DNA of 64,000 nt, from the NCBI RefSeq assembly GCF_003610495.1, contig NZ_RAPK01000006.1, positions 304,769-368,768 on the forward strand, in the 5' to 3' direction. The stretch is from Sinobaca qinghaiensis (GTDB lineage: Bacteria > Bacillota > Bacilli > Bacillales > Marinococcaceae). The notes below the pieces were generated by a model. That model was not told where the DNA came from. It worked only from the letters and a program-made list of their open reading frames with translations, and made no database searches. Shown here one piece after another: positions 8,332 to 18,443 of the stretch. The translations under genes were made by a program, and so were the position numbers. Positions within the stretch are counted from its first letter, which is position 1. Each line of letters opens with the position of its first letter.

Positions 8332-9921
8332 ATGGGCGTATTAACAATTTTATCCTTTTTGTTTTTTACTTTGCTTGTAGCGTTAATATCTTACTTTAAA
8401 ACAAGGAAAGAGGACCTGGAAACTTCAGATGGTTATTTTTTAGGAGGAAGAAGCTTGACGGCATGGGTAATAGGCGGTTCGTTAATGCTGACTAATTTAT
8501 CTACTGAACAGTTAATTGGTTTAAACGCCGAAGGCTATGAGTTCAATATGTCATCGATGGGATGGGAAGTCGGTTCGGCTATCGCTTTGGTTATTGTAGC
8601 TTTTTACTTTCTGCCTAAATACTTAAAAGGTGGTATTACCACGATTCCTGACTTTTTAGAGGAACGATTTGATAGCGCTACCAAGCAATTTGTTACGATA
8701 CTTTTCCTTTTTGGATTTATATTTAATCTGCTTCCGCCTATTCTTTATTCCGGAGCTGTTGCATTAAGTACAATGTTTAATGTGCCTGAAATGCTTGGTG
8801 TCAGCTCAACTACAGCATTATGGATAACGGTGTGGGTAGTTGGAACGGTAGGTTCGTTATATGCCATATTCGGTGGATTAAAAGCCGTTGCAGTATCCGA
8901 TACTATTAACGGAATCGGCTTAATCTTAGGAGGATTGTTAATTCCGCTGCTTGGATTAATGGCATTGGGAGATGGCTCTCCGGTCACTGGATTTAGAAGT
9001 ATTATGGACAACACCCCTGAAAAGTTAAATGCTGTTGGAGGGGAAAGCGATCCGGTGCCATTTGGAACAATGTTTACTGGGATGATTTTAGTAAATTTAT
9101 ACTACTGGGGAATGTCTCAGCATATTATGCAGCGGGCAATCGCGGCAAAAAACTTGAAGGAAGGGCAGAAAGGTCTTTTGATTGCAGCTTTTCTAAAGCT
9201 TGCGGGTCCTATTTTTCTTATTTTACCGGGGATCATTGCTTATAATATGTTTGGTGCGAATATGACTTCCATGGAAGCGTATCCAGCGCTCGTTAATGAG
9301 GTACTTCCTCTGCCTCTCGTTGGATTTTTCGCAGCGGTTCTATTTGGAGCCATCCTATCTTCGTTTAACTCTGTTTTAAATTCGACGGTTACATTAATTG
9401 TGCTTAATATTTATAAACCGTATTTTAAGCCCAATGCTCCAGACTCTAAGCTAATTAGGGACGGTAAGGTTATCGGTACGTTATTAGCGATATTTGCCAT
9501 GAGTGTAGCACCTTTAATTGCTTTGGTACCGCAGGGATTTTTTCAGTATCTGCAAATGGTAAACGGTTTCTATAATGTCCCAATATTTACTGTTATATTA
9601 ATTGGTTATTTAACGAAACGGGTCCCGGCGATTGCAGCCAAAATATCGTTAGTGTTGTTTATCAGCGTTTACGCAACTACTCAGCTCTTTTGGGACACAG
9701 GTCTTCACTTTCTCCATATTCTTGCTGTAATGTTTGTCGTTTGCACATTATTAATGCTGGTGATCGGTAAAATAAAGCCTAGAGAAACGGCATATAAGCT
9801 GGAAGATAAAAAAGTAGTTGATATGACACCATGGAGATTGGTCTATCCAGTCGGCTTTGCAGCGGTAATAGCAATGCTTATTGTATTTCTTATTTTCTCA
9901 GAAGCAGGAATCGCTGCTTAA
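8332..9921 (+). CDS. Sodium:solute symporter, SGLT-like sugar transporter
   Basis: A 529-residue SSS-family membrane protein with about 14 transmembrane segments. Features resembling bacterial SGLT-type sugar symporters include the early motif GGRSLTAWVIGGSLMLTNLS and a conserved loop around SQHIMQRAIAAKNLKEGQ. It lies 22 bp before the GH42 gene and shares a candidate operator with melR. The likely role is Na+-coupled uptake of galactose or a galactoside; the exact substrate cannot be read from sequence. Start ATG at 8332 follows AGAAGGAATAGAG. Confidence 0.85.
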   Translation: MGVLTILSFLFFTLLVALISYFKTRKEDLETSDGYFLGGRSLTAWVIGGSLMLTNLSTEQLIGLNAEGYEFNMSSMGWEVGSAIALVIVAFYFLPKYLKGGITTIPDFLEERFDSATKQFVTILFLFGFIFNLLPPILYSGAVALSTMFNVPEMLGVSSTTALWITVWVVGTVGSLYAIFGGLKAVAVSDTINGIGLILGGLLIPLLGLMALGDGSPVTGFRSIMDNTPEKLNAVGGESDPVPFGTMFTGMILVNLYYWGMSQHIMQRAIAAKNLKEGQKGLLIAAFLKLAGPIFLILPGIIAYNMFGANMTSMEAYPALVNEVLPLPLVGFFAAVLFGAILSSFNSVLNSTVTLIVLNIYKPYFKPNAPDSKLIRDGKVIGTLLAIFAMSVAPLIALVPQGFFQYLQMVNGFYNVPIFTVILIGYLTKRVPAIAAKISLVLFISVYATTQLFWDTGLHFLHILAVMFVVCTLLMLVIGKIKPRETAYKLEDKKVVDMTPWRLVYPVGFAAVIAMLIVFLIFSEAGIAA

Positions 9922-9943
9922 ATAATAATAAAGGGGCAAAATC

Positions 9944-11986
9944 ATGACAAACACACGATCTTATTTTCCTAATTTACTGCACGGAGCAGACTACAATCCG
10001 GAGCAATGGCTCCACCGTCCGGATATACTTGAAGAAGATGTGCGATTGATGAAGCTGGCTAAATGCAATGTGATGTCGGTAGGAATATTTTCATGGGTGT
10101 CGCTCGAACCAGAAGAAAATCACTATACATTCGAATGGATGCAAAACGTGTTGGATCGTCTGTATGAAAATGATATCAGCGTGTTTTTAGCGACGCCAAG
10201 TGGCTCAAGGCCTGCCTGGATGTCAGAGAAATATCCTGAAGTACTGCGGACAAATGCCGATCGAACAAAAAATCTGCATGGGCTTCGTCATAACCACTGT
10301 TTAACTTCTCCGGTTTATCGAAAAAAAGTGAGACAGATGGCTGAGCAGCTGGCCGCCGGATTTGGAGATCATCCTGCCGTCATAGGCTGGCATATATCCA
10401 ACGAATATGGAGGAGACTGCCATTGTTCAACCTGCCAGGCTTCGTTTCGTCACTGGCTCAAAGAAAAATACGAAACACTGGATGCTCTGAACAGTGCATG
10501 GTGGACAACGTTCTGGAGTCATACATATACAAGCTGGAACCAAATTGAATCACCGTCTCCTCTGGGCGAGTCGCTGGTCCACGGTCTTACTTTAGATTGG
10601 AAGCGTTATACAACGGACCAGACCGTGGATTTTTACCAGTGGGAAGCAGCCCCGTTAAAAGAAAAGCGGCCTGATCTTCCGGCTACAACAAATTTTATGG
10701 AAGAATACGAAGGATTGGATTATTGGAAGTTTAAAGATGTGGTGGATATCGTCTCCTGGGATGCCTATCCGACCTGGCACGATAATGAGGAAGAAGCGGT
10801 TCAGGCAGCCAGGACAGCTTTTCTGCATGATATTAAACGAAGCATCAAAGGCGGCCAGCCGTTTTTACTTATGGAAAGTACACCAAGTAATACTAACTGG
10901 CAGCCTTTAAGTACACTGAAAAAGCCGGGAATGCATCATTTGTCCTCTCTTCAGGCAGTTGCCCACGGTTCCGACTCTGTCCAGTATTTTCAATGGAGAA
11001 AGAGCCAGGGGTCGAGTGAAAAGTTTCATGGGGCTGTGGTGGATCATGTAGGGCACGAAAATACAAGAGTGTTCAAAGAAGTGGCTCAAGTGGGAAAATC
11101 ACTGGAAAGACTTAAGGAAATTACAGGGGCTGAAAGCCATCCGAAGACGGCACTTGTGTACGATTGGGAAAATAGATGGGCTATTAATGAAGCGCAGGGA
11201 CCAAGGAATATCGGGCCCGGCTACGAAGATACGGTTCAGAAATTTTACCGTCCTCTGTGGGATATGGGGATCGCTGTTGATGTAATTGATTCGGAGCAAA
11301 GCCTTGAGCAGTATGACCTGATTGTTATGCCAATGCTCTATATGATAAAGCCGGGTACAGCAGAGAGAATTGAAGCCTTTGTAAAAAGAGGGGGCACCCT
11401 TGTTACGACATACTGGTCAGGGATCGTAGATGAAAATGATCTTGTATGGCTGGGAGGGCTTCCGGGTCCTCTTCGAAACGTGCTTGGCATTTGGTCGGAA
11501 GAAATTGATTCCCTGCATGACGGGCAGACCAATCAATTAACATTTACTTCAGGAAATCTGAGCAGCCAATCCTACCAGCTTAAAGAGCTGTGTGATTTGA
11601 TTCATCTGGAATCAGCACGTTCCCTTGCTTCCTATGATGAAGACTTCTATCAAGGCAGGCCTGCTGTAACAGTGAATGCTTTTGGAGAAGGAAAAGCCTA
11701 TTATATCGCGGCTCGTACAGAAGAAGCCTTCTATACTGATTTTCTGAAGCAGGTAGTAGAAGAGGCAGGGATTGAGAAGAATATACAAACAGAGCTTCCC
11801 CGTGGAGTGACTGTGCAGCGGAGAGTGAAGGGTGAACGTTCATACCTGTTTTTATTAAATTTCACAAAAGAAGAAAAAACATTCTCGCTGCATGATAAAA
11901 AAGGGTGGGATTTGATTCATCAGGAATCTGTGCAGGGTGATTGTTCGCTTGAACCTTATGGAGTGCGGGTTGTAAGAGAAGAATAA
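9944..11986 (+). CDS. bgaB: GH42 beta-galactosidase
   Basis: A 680-residue family-42 beta-galactosidase hydrolysing lactose or plant beta-galactosides (galactan fragments) in the cytoplasm; no signal peptide is seen. The acid/base Glu lies in WHISNEYGG and is followed at once by the zinc cysteine cluster CHCSTC. The nucleophile Glu is in LLMESTPSN (residue about 310). The trimerisation-like middle domain and a C-terminal beta domain are present at normal length. It is co-transcribed with the symporter upstream (22-bp gap) and ends before a terminator. Confidence 0.92.
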   Translation: MTNTRSYFPNLLHGADYNPEQWLHRPDILEEDVRLMKLAKCNVMSVGIFSWVSLEPEENHYTFEWMQNVLDRLYENDISVFLATPSGSRPAWMSEKYPEVLRTNADRTKNLHGLRHNHCLTSPVYRKKVRQMAEQLAAGFGDHPAVIGWHISNEYGGDCHCSTCQASFRHWLKEKYETLDALNSAWWTTFWSHTYTSWNQIESPSPLGESLVHGLTLDWKRYTTDQTVDFYQWEAAPLKEKRPDLPATTNFMEEYEGLDYWKFKDVVDIVSWDAYPTWHDNEEEAVQAARTAFLHDIKRSIKGGQPFLLMESTPSNTNWQPLSTLKKPGMHHLSSLQAVAHGSDSVQYFQWRKSQGSSEKFHGAVVDHVGHENTRVFKEVAQVGKSLERLKEITGAESHPKTALVYDWENRWAINEAQGPRNIGPGYEDTVQKFYRPLWDMGIAVDVIDSEQSLEQYDLIVMPMLYMIKPGTAERIEAFVKRGGTLVTTYWSGIVDENDLVWLGGLPGPLRNVLGIWSEEIDSLHDGQTNQLTFTSGNLSSQSYQLKELCDLIHLESARSLASYDEDFYQGRPAVTVNAFGEGKAYYIAARTEEAFYTDFLKQVVEEAGIEKNIQTELPRGVTVQRRVKGERSYLFLLNFTKEEKTFSLHDKKGWDLIHQESVQGDCSLEPYGVRVVREE

Positions 11987-12000
11987 AATGAAGAAATAAA

Positions 12001-12040
12001 AAAACTTTATCTACCCTTGAAGGGGGGATGAAGTTTTTTT
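12001..12040 (+). terminator. Terminator after GH42 gene
   Basis: An imperfect hairpin pairs AAAACTTTATC with GATGAAGTTTT around a CCC/GGG core, followed by a run of T at about 12034-12040. The base of the stem is A/T rich, so it may work in both directions. Confidence 0.65.
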
Positions 12041-12092
12041 GTCATGGAAACATTAATTTTATTAAAAAACCTAGGACGAACGCGCGAAATAA

Positions 12093-12145
12093 CCAGACGT
12101 CGACTCGGGCAGAACAGCCATTGCCTGCCGAAAGCGTACGTCTGG
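12093..12145. repeat. Dispersed palindromic repeat, copy A (short, internally deleted)
   Basis: A 53-bp element with perfect 8-bp outer arms CCAGACGT (12093-12100) and ACGTCTGG (12138-12145). Between them are the blocks GCAGAACAGCCA and GCCTGC-GAAAGCG that also occur in the longer copies at 28188-28273 and 40004-40087. The central hairpin of those copies is missing. It sits in the intergenic region between convergent transcription units, with nothing else recognised from 12041 to 12213. Confidence 0.65.
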
Positions 12146-12213
12146 TGATGGAATTGAACACCTGGTTGTATTGCGTTGTTGTCTATTTTTCTTTTCTTTA
12201 TATAAGCCTTTCG

Positions 12214-13266
12214 TTAGCCCTCTCCGTGAGGAGTAATCACACATTTTAGTCCGTCTTTTCCGAGGGCCGCTTGAAATCCAGATTCGGTTTCAGAGAGAGG
12301 GAACGTATGGGTGATGAGCTGTGCAAACGGAAGCCGGCGTTCGTTAATCCACTGCACCGCTTCGAAATGACAGGCTCTGGATGCTCCATGGGTTCCGCAG
12401 ACGTTCAGCTCTTTGTACAAAATAAGGTTGGTGTTCAGCTCCCCTGCTGTTCCTTTTGGAAGCCCGGCAAAGAACAGCACATTGCCAAGGGTTTTCACGA
12501 TCGTGAGCGCTTCCTGCTGTACCGCTGAAGAGGGGGCGGTCACGATAACGGTATCGCAGCCATAGCCGTTCGTCTCTTCCATTATTCTTTGTTCCACATT
12601 CTCTGAAGCAGGGTCCAGACAGAGGTCCGCTCCAAAATCCAACGCAAATTGACGTCTTGGGGCAGAACGCTGCACGGCAATTACTTTTTCAGCCCCGATC
12701 TTCTTTAACGCTGCGATATACATACATCCGATCGCCCCGGCACCGTAAACAACGACAGTCTGACCGGCCGCGGCATTTACTTTTTTCAGTCCGCTTAATA
12801 CACAGGCGAACGGCTCGGACAGGCTTGCTTCCGAAAAAGAAACACCGGCTGCCACCCGCTGAATCGATCCCCGTTCCACAAAAGCTCTAGGCAGGAGCAT
12901 ATATTCTGCAAATCCGCCGTCTGTCTGATAGCCGATTGATTCCCCGTACCGGCAGTGGTGTCCCAGATCCTGAAGGCAGTACCGGCATGTTCCGCAGGGG
13001 ATATGAGCACCAAGCGTCACGATGTCTCCTTTTTTCCATAAGGTTGTTTCACTGCCGGCCGCTGCAATTTCTCCCGCTATTTCATGGCCGGTAATGCGCG
13101 GGAACTGCACCCGTTTATCGCCGTTTTTAAAAATTCGCAGATCTGATCCGCAGATTCCCACGGCGCCTACTTTTAACAGCAGCTCATGGGGGCCGGGGCG
13201 GGGGGCTTCTGTCTGCCTGTATGCGAGCGTTTCTTTGTCCGTTAAATACACAGCATTCATCATCAT
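12214..13266 (-). CDS. Zinc-dependent medium-chain alcohol/polyol dehydrogenase
   Basis: A 350-residue MDR-superfamily NAD(P)-dependent dehydrogenase of the sorbitol/threonine/butanediol dehydrogenase type. Catalytic zinc ligands are in CGSD and GHEIAGE, and the structural zinc loop C-x2-C-x2-C-x7-C is intact in CGTCRYCLQDLGHHC. The Rossmann motif is GAGAIG. Three ATG codons in a row allow starts at 13266, 13263 or 13260. I chose 13266 because it overlaps the glpD stop as ATGA, a coupling arrangement. It is the second gene of an operon with glpD, divergent from the dehydrogenase-complex operon. The substrate is unknown; a polyol or polyol-derived alcohol is likely from context. Confidence 0.82.
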   Translation of the reverse strand: MMMNAVYLTDKETLAYRQTEAPRPGPHELLLKVGAVGICGSDLRIFKNGDKRVQFPRITGHEIAGEIAAAGSETTLWKKGDIVTLGAHIPCGTCRYCLQDLGHHCRYGESIGYQTDGGFAEYMLLPRAFVERGSIQRVAAGVSFSEASLSEPFACVLSGLKKVNAAAGQTVVVYGAGAIGCMYIAALKKIGAEKVIAVQRSAPRRQFALDFGADLCLDPASENVEQRIMEETNGYGCDTVIVTAPSSAVQQEALTIVKTLGNVLFFAGLPKGTAGELNTNLILYKELNVCGTHGASRACHFEAVQWINERRLPFAQLITHTFPLSETESGFQAALGKDGLKCVITPHGEG

Positions 13267-14906
13267 GCCTGCCTCGCTTCCTGTTTGAACTGAAGGGACT
13301 CCTGCATAAACCGGCGGACACTTTCTATTTCTAAAGAGATTCGTGCTGGATCCCAATGAAGGCGTGCGGCGAAAACTTCGGCTGCATCCTCGAGGGAAGA
13401 CGCGGCTCTATTGGGATCAAACAGCACCAGGCTTGTGCGCCGTTCAAAAAAATCCATCAGCGTGCACGCTGACTCATGTTCGATCGTATAGGCGGCTTCG
13501 CCTTTCATCAAATGACCGTCTGCCTCACGGATGAACTGCATGACTGTTTCCGCGTGCCGCCCGTAGCGGTAAAAGTACTCTTCCACAGCCTGAACGGGCA
13601 GGTATGCTGCTTCTTTTGAGGCTTTCAGCTCCTGAAGGGACGATTCGAAATGAAAATCACTGCCGAAACTCCCGCCGGTTAAAGGGATATCCTCTGTGCG
13701 TGAAGGAGAAGACAACAGGTTTCCCTTTTCGCAGACAAAGGAAAGAACCCGTTCTGCCATTTTCCGGTAGCCGGTCAGCTTGCCGCCTGCAATCGTAACC
13801 AGACCGGAATCGGAATAAAAAATGTCGTCGTGGCGGGACAGCTCCGAGGGCGGCCTGCCTTTTTCTCCTATCAGCGGACGGACCCCCGCCCAGCTTGAAA
13901 TAATATTGTCCATGGTTAAAGAGAGGGAGGGGAATGCTGCGTGCAGACATGCCAGCAGGTATTCAGCCTCCTCCTGTTCTACAAGAATATGTTCGATGTC
14001 TTCTTCATATAGAGATTCGGTCGATCCGACGTAAGTGCAGCCATCTCTTGGAATGACGGCAATCATCCGCCCTTTGTGCTGAAAATAAATCGATTCTTTC
14101 ACCGGGAGCACATCATGGGGGAAAACAAGATGAATGCCTTTAGCCAGGACCATATGCTTTCCGGTAACAGGAGCATCTTTTACTCTTACCATATCCACCC
14201 AAGGACCGGCTGCGTTCACGATAAAGTCAGCGTATATGCGGTAAGAACGTCCGGTTTCCCCATCTACAGCTTTTACTCCGATTGCTTTTCCCGCCTCATC
14301 TTTAATTAGCTCTTCCATCGTCACGTAATTTGCGGCAAGGGCCCCGTGTTCCGCTGCGGTCTTTACGACTTCAAGCGTCAGCCGGCTGTCATCAGTCCGG
14401 TATTCGACATAGCGGCCGCTTCCTTTAGTTGTCTCTGGATTGAGCAGCGGTTCTTTTTGAAGCGTCTTCCGGCGGGATAACACTTCGTGGCGTTCCTCGT
14501 CGCGCACGCCTGCCAGCTGGTCATAGACGGTAAGGCCCAGCTTCAACGTTGGAAGCGTGAAGGATTCCTTCTTTATTAAAGGAAAGAGCATCCGGATCGG
14601 ACGAACCAGATGACGGGCATTGCGGTAGACAATATCCCGTTCCCTGCCGGTTTCCCTGATAACGGCAAAGTCCAGCTGCTGCAGGTATTTTAATCCGCCG
14701 TGGATCAGCTTGCCTGACTTGCTGCTTGTTCCGGAAGCGAAATCCTTTTTTTCGATCAGCCCGGTGCGCATGCCGCGCGAAGCTGCATCAAGCGCAATCC
14801 CGCTTCCTGTAATACCGCCTCCGATGATTAGAATATCGAGCGGCCGTGCGGCCATTTTTTCTAAAAGGGACTGGCGGCTGCGTGCAGAAAAATCAGATGG
14901 TGTCAT
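13263..14906 (-). CDS. glpD: FAD-dependent glycerol-3-phosphate dehydrogenase family protein (GlpD-like)
   Basis: A 547-residue flavoprotein of the aerobic GlpD family, which oxidises sn-glycerol 3-phosphate to DHAP and passes electrons to quinone at the membrane. The FAD-binding motif GGGITGSGIALDAASRGM and the family block SGTSSKSGKLIHGGLKYL are clear. Length is normal. No glpF, glpK or glpP genes lie nearby. It is instead paired with an MDR dehydrogenase and divergent from a polyol-type regulon. GlpD relatives such as EryB act on tetritol phosphates, so the true substrate may be another polyol phosphate. The promoter has a cre-like site and a weak copy of the regional operator. Confidence 0.88.
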   Translation of the reverse strand: MTPSDFSARSRQSLLEKMAARPLDILIIGGGITGSGIALDAASRGMRTGLIEKKDFASGTSSKSGKLIHGGLKYLQQLDFAVIRETGRERDIVYRNARHLVRPIRMLFPLIKKESFTLPTLKLGLTVYDQLAGVRDEERHEVLSRRKTLQKEPLLNPETTKGSGRYVEYRTDDSRLTLEVVKTAAEHGALAANYVTMEELIKDEAGKAIGVKAVDGETGRSYRIYADFIVNAAGPWVDMVRVKDAPVTGKHMVLAKGIHLVFPHDVLPVKESIYFQHKGRMIAVIPRDGCTYVGSTESLYEEDIEHILVEQEEAEYLLACLHAAFPSLSLTMDNIISSWAGVRPLIGEKGRPPSELSRHDDIFYSDSGLVTIAGGKLTGYRKMAERVLSFVCEKGNLLSSPSRTEDIPLTGGSFGSDFHFESSLQELKASKEAAYLPVQAVEEYFYRYGRHAETVMQFIREADGHLMKGEAAYTIEHESACTLMDFFERRTSLVLFDPNRAASSLEDAAEVFAARLHWDPARISLEIESVRRFMQESLQFKQEARQA

Positions 14907-14917
14907 AATTGCCTCCT

Positions 14918-14950
14918 TTTACATTTGTTCATTAACTATTCATATGAAAC
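14918..14950 (-). promoter_or_regulatory. Weak copy of the regional 33-bp operator before glpD
   Basis: Read on the minus strand, the right half ACAAATGTAAA is identical to the right half of the PTS operator, and the preceding GAAC matches the dehydrogenase operator. The left half (GTTTCATATG) matches only partly. It lies directly before the glpD ribosome binding site. It may place glpD under the same SorC-type regulator, but the evidence is weaker than for the other two sites. Confidence 0.3.
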
Positions 14951-14963
14951 AAAGTTTACGCTA

Positions 14964-14992
14964 ATAATATAGCGCTTTCATTTTTTCGTCAA
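14964..14992 (-). promoter_or_regulatory. glpD promoter with embedded cre site
   Basis: On the minus strand TTGACG (14992-14987), a 17-bp spacer and TATTAT (14969-14964). The spacer carries TGAAAGCGCTATAT (14980-14967), a 12/14 match to cre. The layout is nearly the same as the PTS promoter at 20910-20938, where a cre also fills the spacer. Confidence 0.65.
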
Positions 14993-15043
14993 TATAATTC
15001 ATATTTATTATCTGTTGATTTAACAAAATAAAAGAAGTTTTTG

Positions 15044-15072
15044 TTGACAAAAAGAGAAAATCTCCTTACGAT
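15044..15072 (+). promoter_or_regulatory. Promoter of dehydrogenase-complex operon
   Basis: TTGACA (15044-15049), 17-bp spacer, TACGAT (15067-15072). A shared 33-bp operator starts two bases after the -10 box and would cover the transcription start. Confidence 0.75.
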
Positions 15073-15073
15073 A

Positions 15074-15106
15074 TTTACAAACGTCACAATATAGAACAAT
15101 TGTAAA
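15074..15106 (+). promoter_or_regulatory. 33-bp operator, copy 1 (candidate SorC-type regulator site)
   Basis: The sequence begins TTTACAAACGT and ends CAATTGTAAA, an interrupted inverted repeat with TTTACA/TGTAAA ends. The copy before the PTS operon at 20940-20972 has the same length and nearly the same arms. Both start two bases (15074) or two bases (20940) after their -10 hexamer. The regulator gene at 19910 lies between the two operons, making its product the obvious candidate binder. Confidence 0.6.
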
Positions 15107-15121
15107 AAGGAGAGGGTTTAT

Positions 15122-16099
<978 letters not shown>

Positions 16100-16117
16100 T
16101 TATAAGGAGGGTGTGTC

Positions 16118-17101
16118 GTGAGAGAGATAACATATGCAGAAGCGGTGAGAGAAGGACTGAGCCAGCGCATGCGTGAAGACAGTGACGTATTTGTGCTTGG
16201 AGAAGATATAGGTGTATACGGCGGAGCTTTCGGCGTTACGAGAGGAATGATTGAAGAATTCGGTCCCGAACGGATCCGCAACACGCCGATTTCAGAGGCG
16301 GCGATTACCGGTGCTGCGGTAGGTGCCGCGCTGACCGGCATGAAGCCCGTACTGGAGCTGCAGTTTTCTGACTTTATTACGATTGCGATGGATCAGCTCG
16401 TAAACCAGGCGGCCAAAGTGCGCTACATGTATGGCGGGAAAGGCCATGTGCCTATGGTCGTACGGACCCCTTCCGGCTCCGGCACGGGTGCGGCGGCCCA
16501 GCATTCCCAGAGCCTCGAAGCCTGGGTAGCCCATATTCCGGGACTGAAAGTAGTACAGCCCTCCACTGCCTATGACGCCAAAGGCCTTTTAAAAGCGGCA
16601 ATGGAGGATCCGAACCCGGTTATTTTCTACGAGCATAAGGTACTGTACAAATCAAAATCGGACGTGCCGGAAGAAGAGTATACGATTCCGCTTGGAAAAG
16701 CAGACGTAAAAAAAGAAGGAACGGACGTTACGATTATCGCGACCGCCATTATGGTGCACAAGGCACTCGAAGCAGCAGAGGAGCTCGAAAAACGCGGCAT
16801 AAGTGTGGAAGTCGTGGATCCAAGGACGCTCGTGCCGCTTGACGAAGAAACAATTATTGCTTCCGTATCAAAAACCGGACGGGTGATTATTGTCCACGAA
16901 GCAGTAAAACGGGGAGGCTTCGGCGGTGAAATTGCCGGAGTGATTGCAGAAAGCGAAGCATTCGACTATCTGGATGCCCCGATCCGGCGCCTGGGAGCCC
17001 TCCCGATTCCGGTTCCTTATAATCCCGTGCTGGAAAAAGCGATGATTCCACAGGTGGAGGATATTATTAAAGCGGTGGAAGAAACCATGCGCGGAGCGTA
17101 A
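16118..17101 (+). CDS. acoB: TPP-dependent dehydrogenase complex E1 beta, acetoin-dehydrogenase type
   Basis: A 327-residue E1-beta subunit that forms the active site with E1-alpha. It opens with [13 protein letters not shown], has the conserved [14 protein letters not shown] and [11 protein letters not shown] blocks of the transketolase-like domain, and ends with the C-terminal transketolase domain ([11 protein letters not shown]). The start codon is GTG at 16118, set by TAAGGAGGG upstream. It lies 18 bp after the E1-alpha stop. Substrate caveat as for E1-alpha. Confidence 0.88.
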   Translation: MREITYAEAVREGLSQRMREDSDVFVLGEDIGVYGGAFGVTRGMIEEFGPERIRNTPISEAAITGAAVGAALTGMKPVLELQFSDFITIAMDQLVNQAAKVRYMYGGKGHVPMVVRTPSGSGTGAAAQHSQSLEAWVAHIPGLKVVQPSTAYDAKGLLKAAMEDPNPVIFYEHKVLYKSKSDVPEEEYTIPLGKADVKKEGTDVTIIATAIMVHKALEAAEELEKRGISVEVVDPRTLVPLDEETIIASVSKTGRVIIVHEAVKRGGFGGEIAGVIAESEAFDYLDAPIRRLGALPIPVPYNPVLEKAMIPQVEDIIKAVEETMRGA

Positions 17102-17114
17102 AGGAGGGAATACC

Positions 17115-18431
17115 ATGGCGAAGGAAATTTTCATGCCGAAATTAAGCAGCACGATGGAAACGGGTACCCTGCTGCAGTGGTTTAAAGAAGAAGGAGATCA
17201 GGTGGACGTAGGAGATCCGGTTTTTGAAATCATGACTGATAAGATAAATATAGAAGTGGAAGCCTATGAAGAAGGTATTCTGCTCAAAAGATACTATGGA
17301 GTGGATGAAGAAGTCCCGGTGAACGGTATTGTTGGCTACATTGGAAAAGAGGGGGAGGAAGTTCCCGATCAGCCCGGAGAAACACCGGAGGATCCTGCAG
17401 TAGAAAAAGCGGAAGAAAAAGAAGCCGTCATTGAAAACACTTCGTCTTCAGAAACAGAAGTGTCTTCTGACAAAAAGGTACGGGCTACGCCGGCAGCGAG
17501 AAAAAAAGCCGGTGAAACAGGAGTGCCGCTTCATACTTTACAGGGGAGCGGTCCAAACGGACGGATTCATAAAAAAGATGTAGAAGTGTCCGGGCAGCAG
17601 CAAGAGCGCGTTACGCCGCTTGCAGAAAAAGTAGCCGCCGATAAGGGAGTAGATCTGGCCGGCGTTCAAGGAAGCGGACCGAATGGGAAAATCTACCGCA
17701 GGGACGTAGAGCTCCCGGCTGAAGAACAGGTTCCGGCAGCGGAAACGATTTCAACCGCCTATGAAGGTACACGCCGATTTATCGGAGACCGGATGCAGCA
17801 GAGCAGCAGCGAAATTCCTCATGTCACATTAAATACTGAAATAGACGCTTCTGTATTGAAGAAGATGAGGGCTGAGCTGCTTCCTGTCATTGAAAAGAAA
17901 ACCGGAAAACGCCTGTCTTACAACGACATTCTAGTGAAAGCGCTCGGAGAAGTGCTGATTTCCCATCCGCAGGTAAATGCTACGTTTGAAAATAACAGCA
18001 TTACCCGGCATCAGGAATCTCATATCGGCATAGCCGTTGCGGCTGATTTTGGGCTGATGGTTCCTGTGCTGCGGGATGTAGAGAAAAAGAGCCTGTCTTT
18101 GATTGTGCAGGAGAGCAAAGAGCTTGCTGTGAAAGCCAGGGAAGGACGGACCAGGCCGGACGACATGAAGCAGGGCACTTTTACGATCAGCAACCTGGGA
18201 ATGTACGCGGTCGATCATTTTAATCCAATTATTAATCAGCCTCAGGCGGCTATTCTTGGAGTAGGAAGGCTGCATGATAAAGTAATTGCTGTAAACGGCA
18301 CGGCGGAGGTCCGGCCTGTTCTGTCTCTCAGCCTTTCCTTTGATCATAGAATAATTGACGGGGCACCGGCTGCGGCTTTTCTAACAGAGCTGAAAGAAAA
18401 GCTGGAATCCCCATACCAGCTTTTAATATAG
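17115..18431 (+). CDS. acoC: Dihydrolipoamide acyltransferase E2 with two E3-binding domains
   Basis: A 438-residue E2 core component that takes the acyl group from E1 and passes it to CoA. Domains in order: one lipoyl domain (about 1-80, lipoylated Lys43 in TDKIN), an acidic linker, two peripheral-subunit-binding domains (about 121-156 and 165-200, each with GSGPNG followed by DVE), and the catalytic acyltransferase domain (about 215-438) with HxxxDG at His411/Asp415. Two tandem binding domains are less usual than one. Start ATG at 17115 follows AAAGGAGGG, 13 bp after E1-beta. Confidence 0.88.
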   Translation: MAKEIFMPKLSSTMETGTLLQWFKEEGDQVDVGDPVFEIMTDKINIEVEAYEEGILLKRYYGVDEEVPVNGIVGYIGKEGEEVPDQPGETPEDPAVEKAEEKEAVIENTSSSETEVSSDKKVRATPAARKKAGETGVPLHTLQGSGPNGRIHKKDVEVSGQQQERVTPLAEKVAADKGVDLAGVQGSGPNGKIYRRDVELPAEEQVPAAETISTAYEGTRRFIGDRMQQSSSEIPHVTLNTEIDASVLKKMRAELLPVIEKKTGKRLSYNDILVKALGEVLISHPQVNATFENNSITRHQESHIGIAVAADFGLMVPVLRDVEKKSLSLIVQESKELAVKAREGRTRPDDMKQGTFTISNLGMYAVDHFNPIINQPQAAILGVGRLHDKVIAVNGTAEVRPVLSLSLSFDHRIIDGAPAAAFLTELKEKLESPYQLLI

Positions 18432-18443
18432 GAGGCGGAAGAA

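Noticed and set aside
12028..12249. 73-codon open frame on the plus strand
   Set aside because: It starts inside the GH42 terminator, runs through the short palindromic repeat and ends in the 3' end of the opposing dehydrogenase gene. No ribosome site of its own, no conserved pattern.
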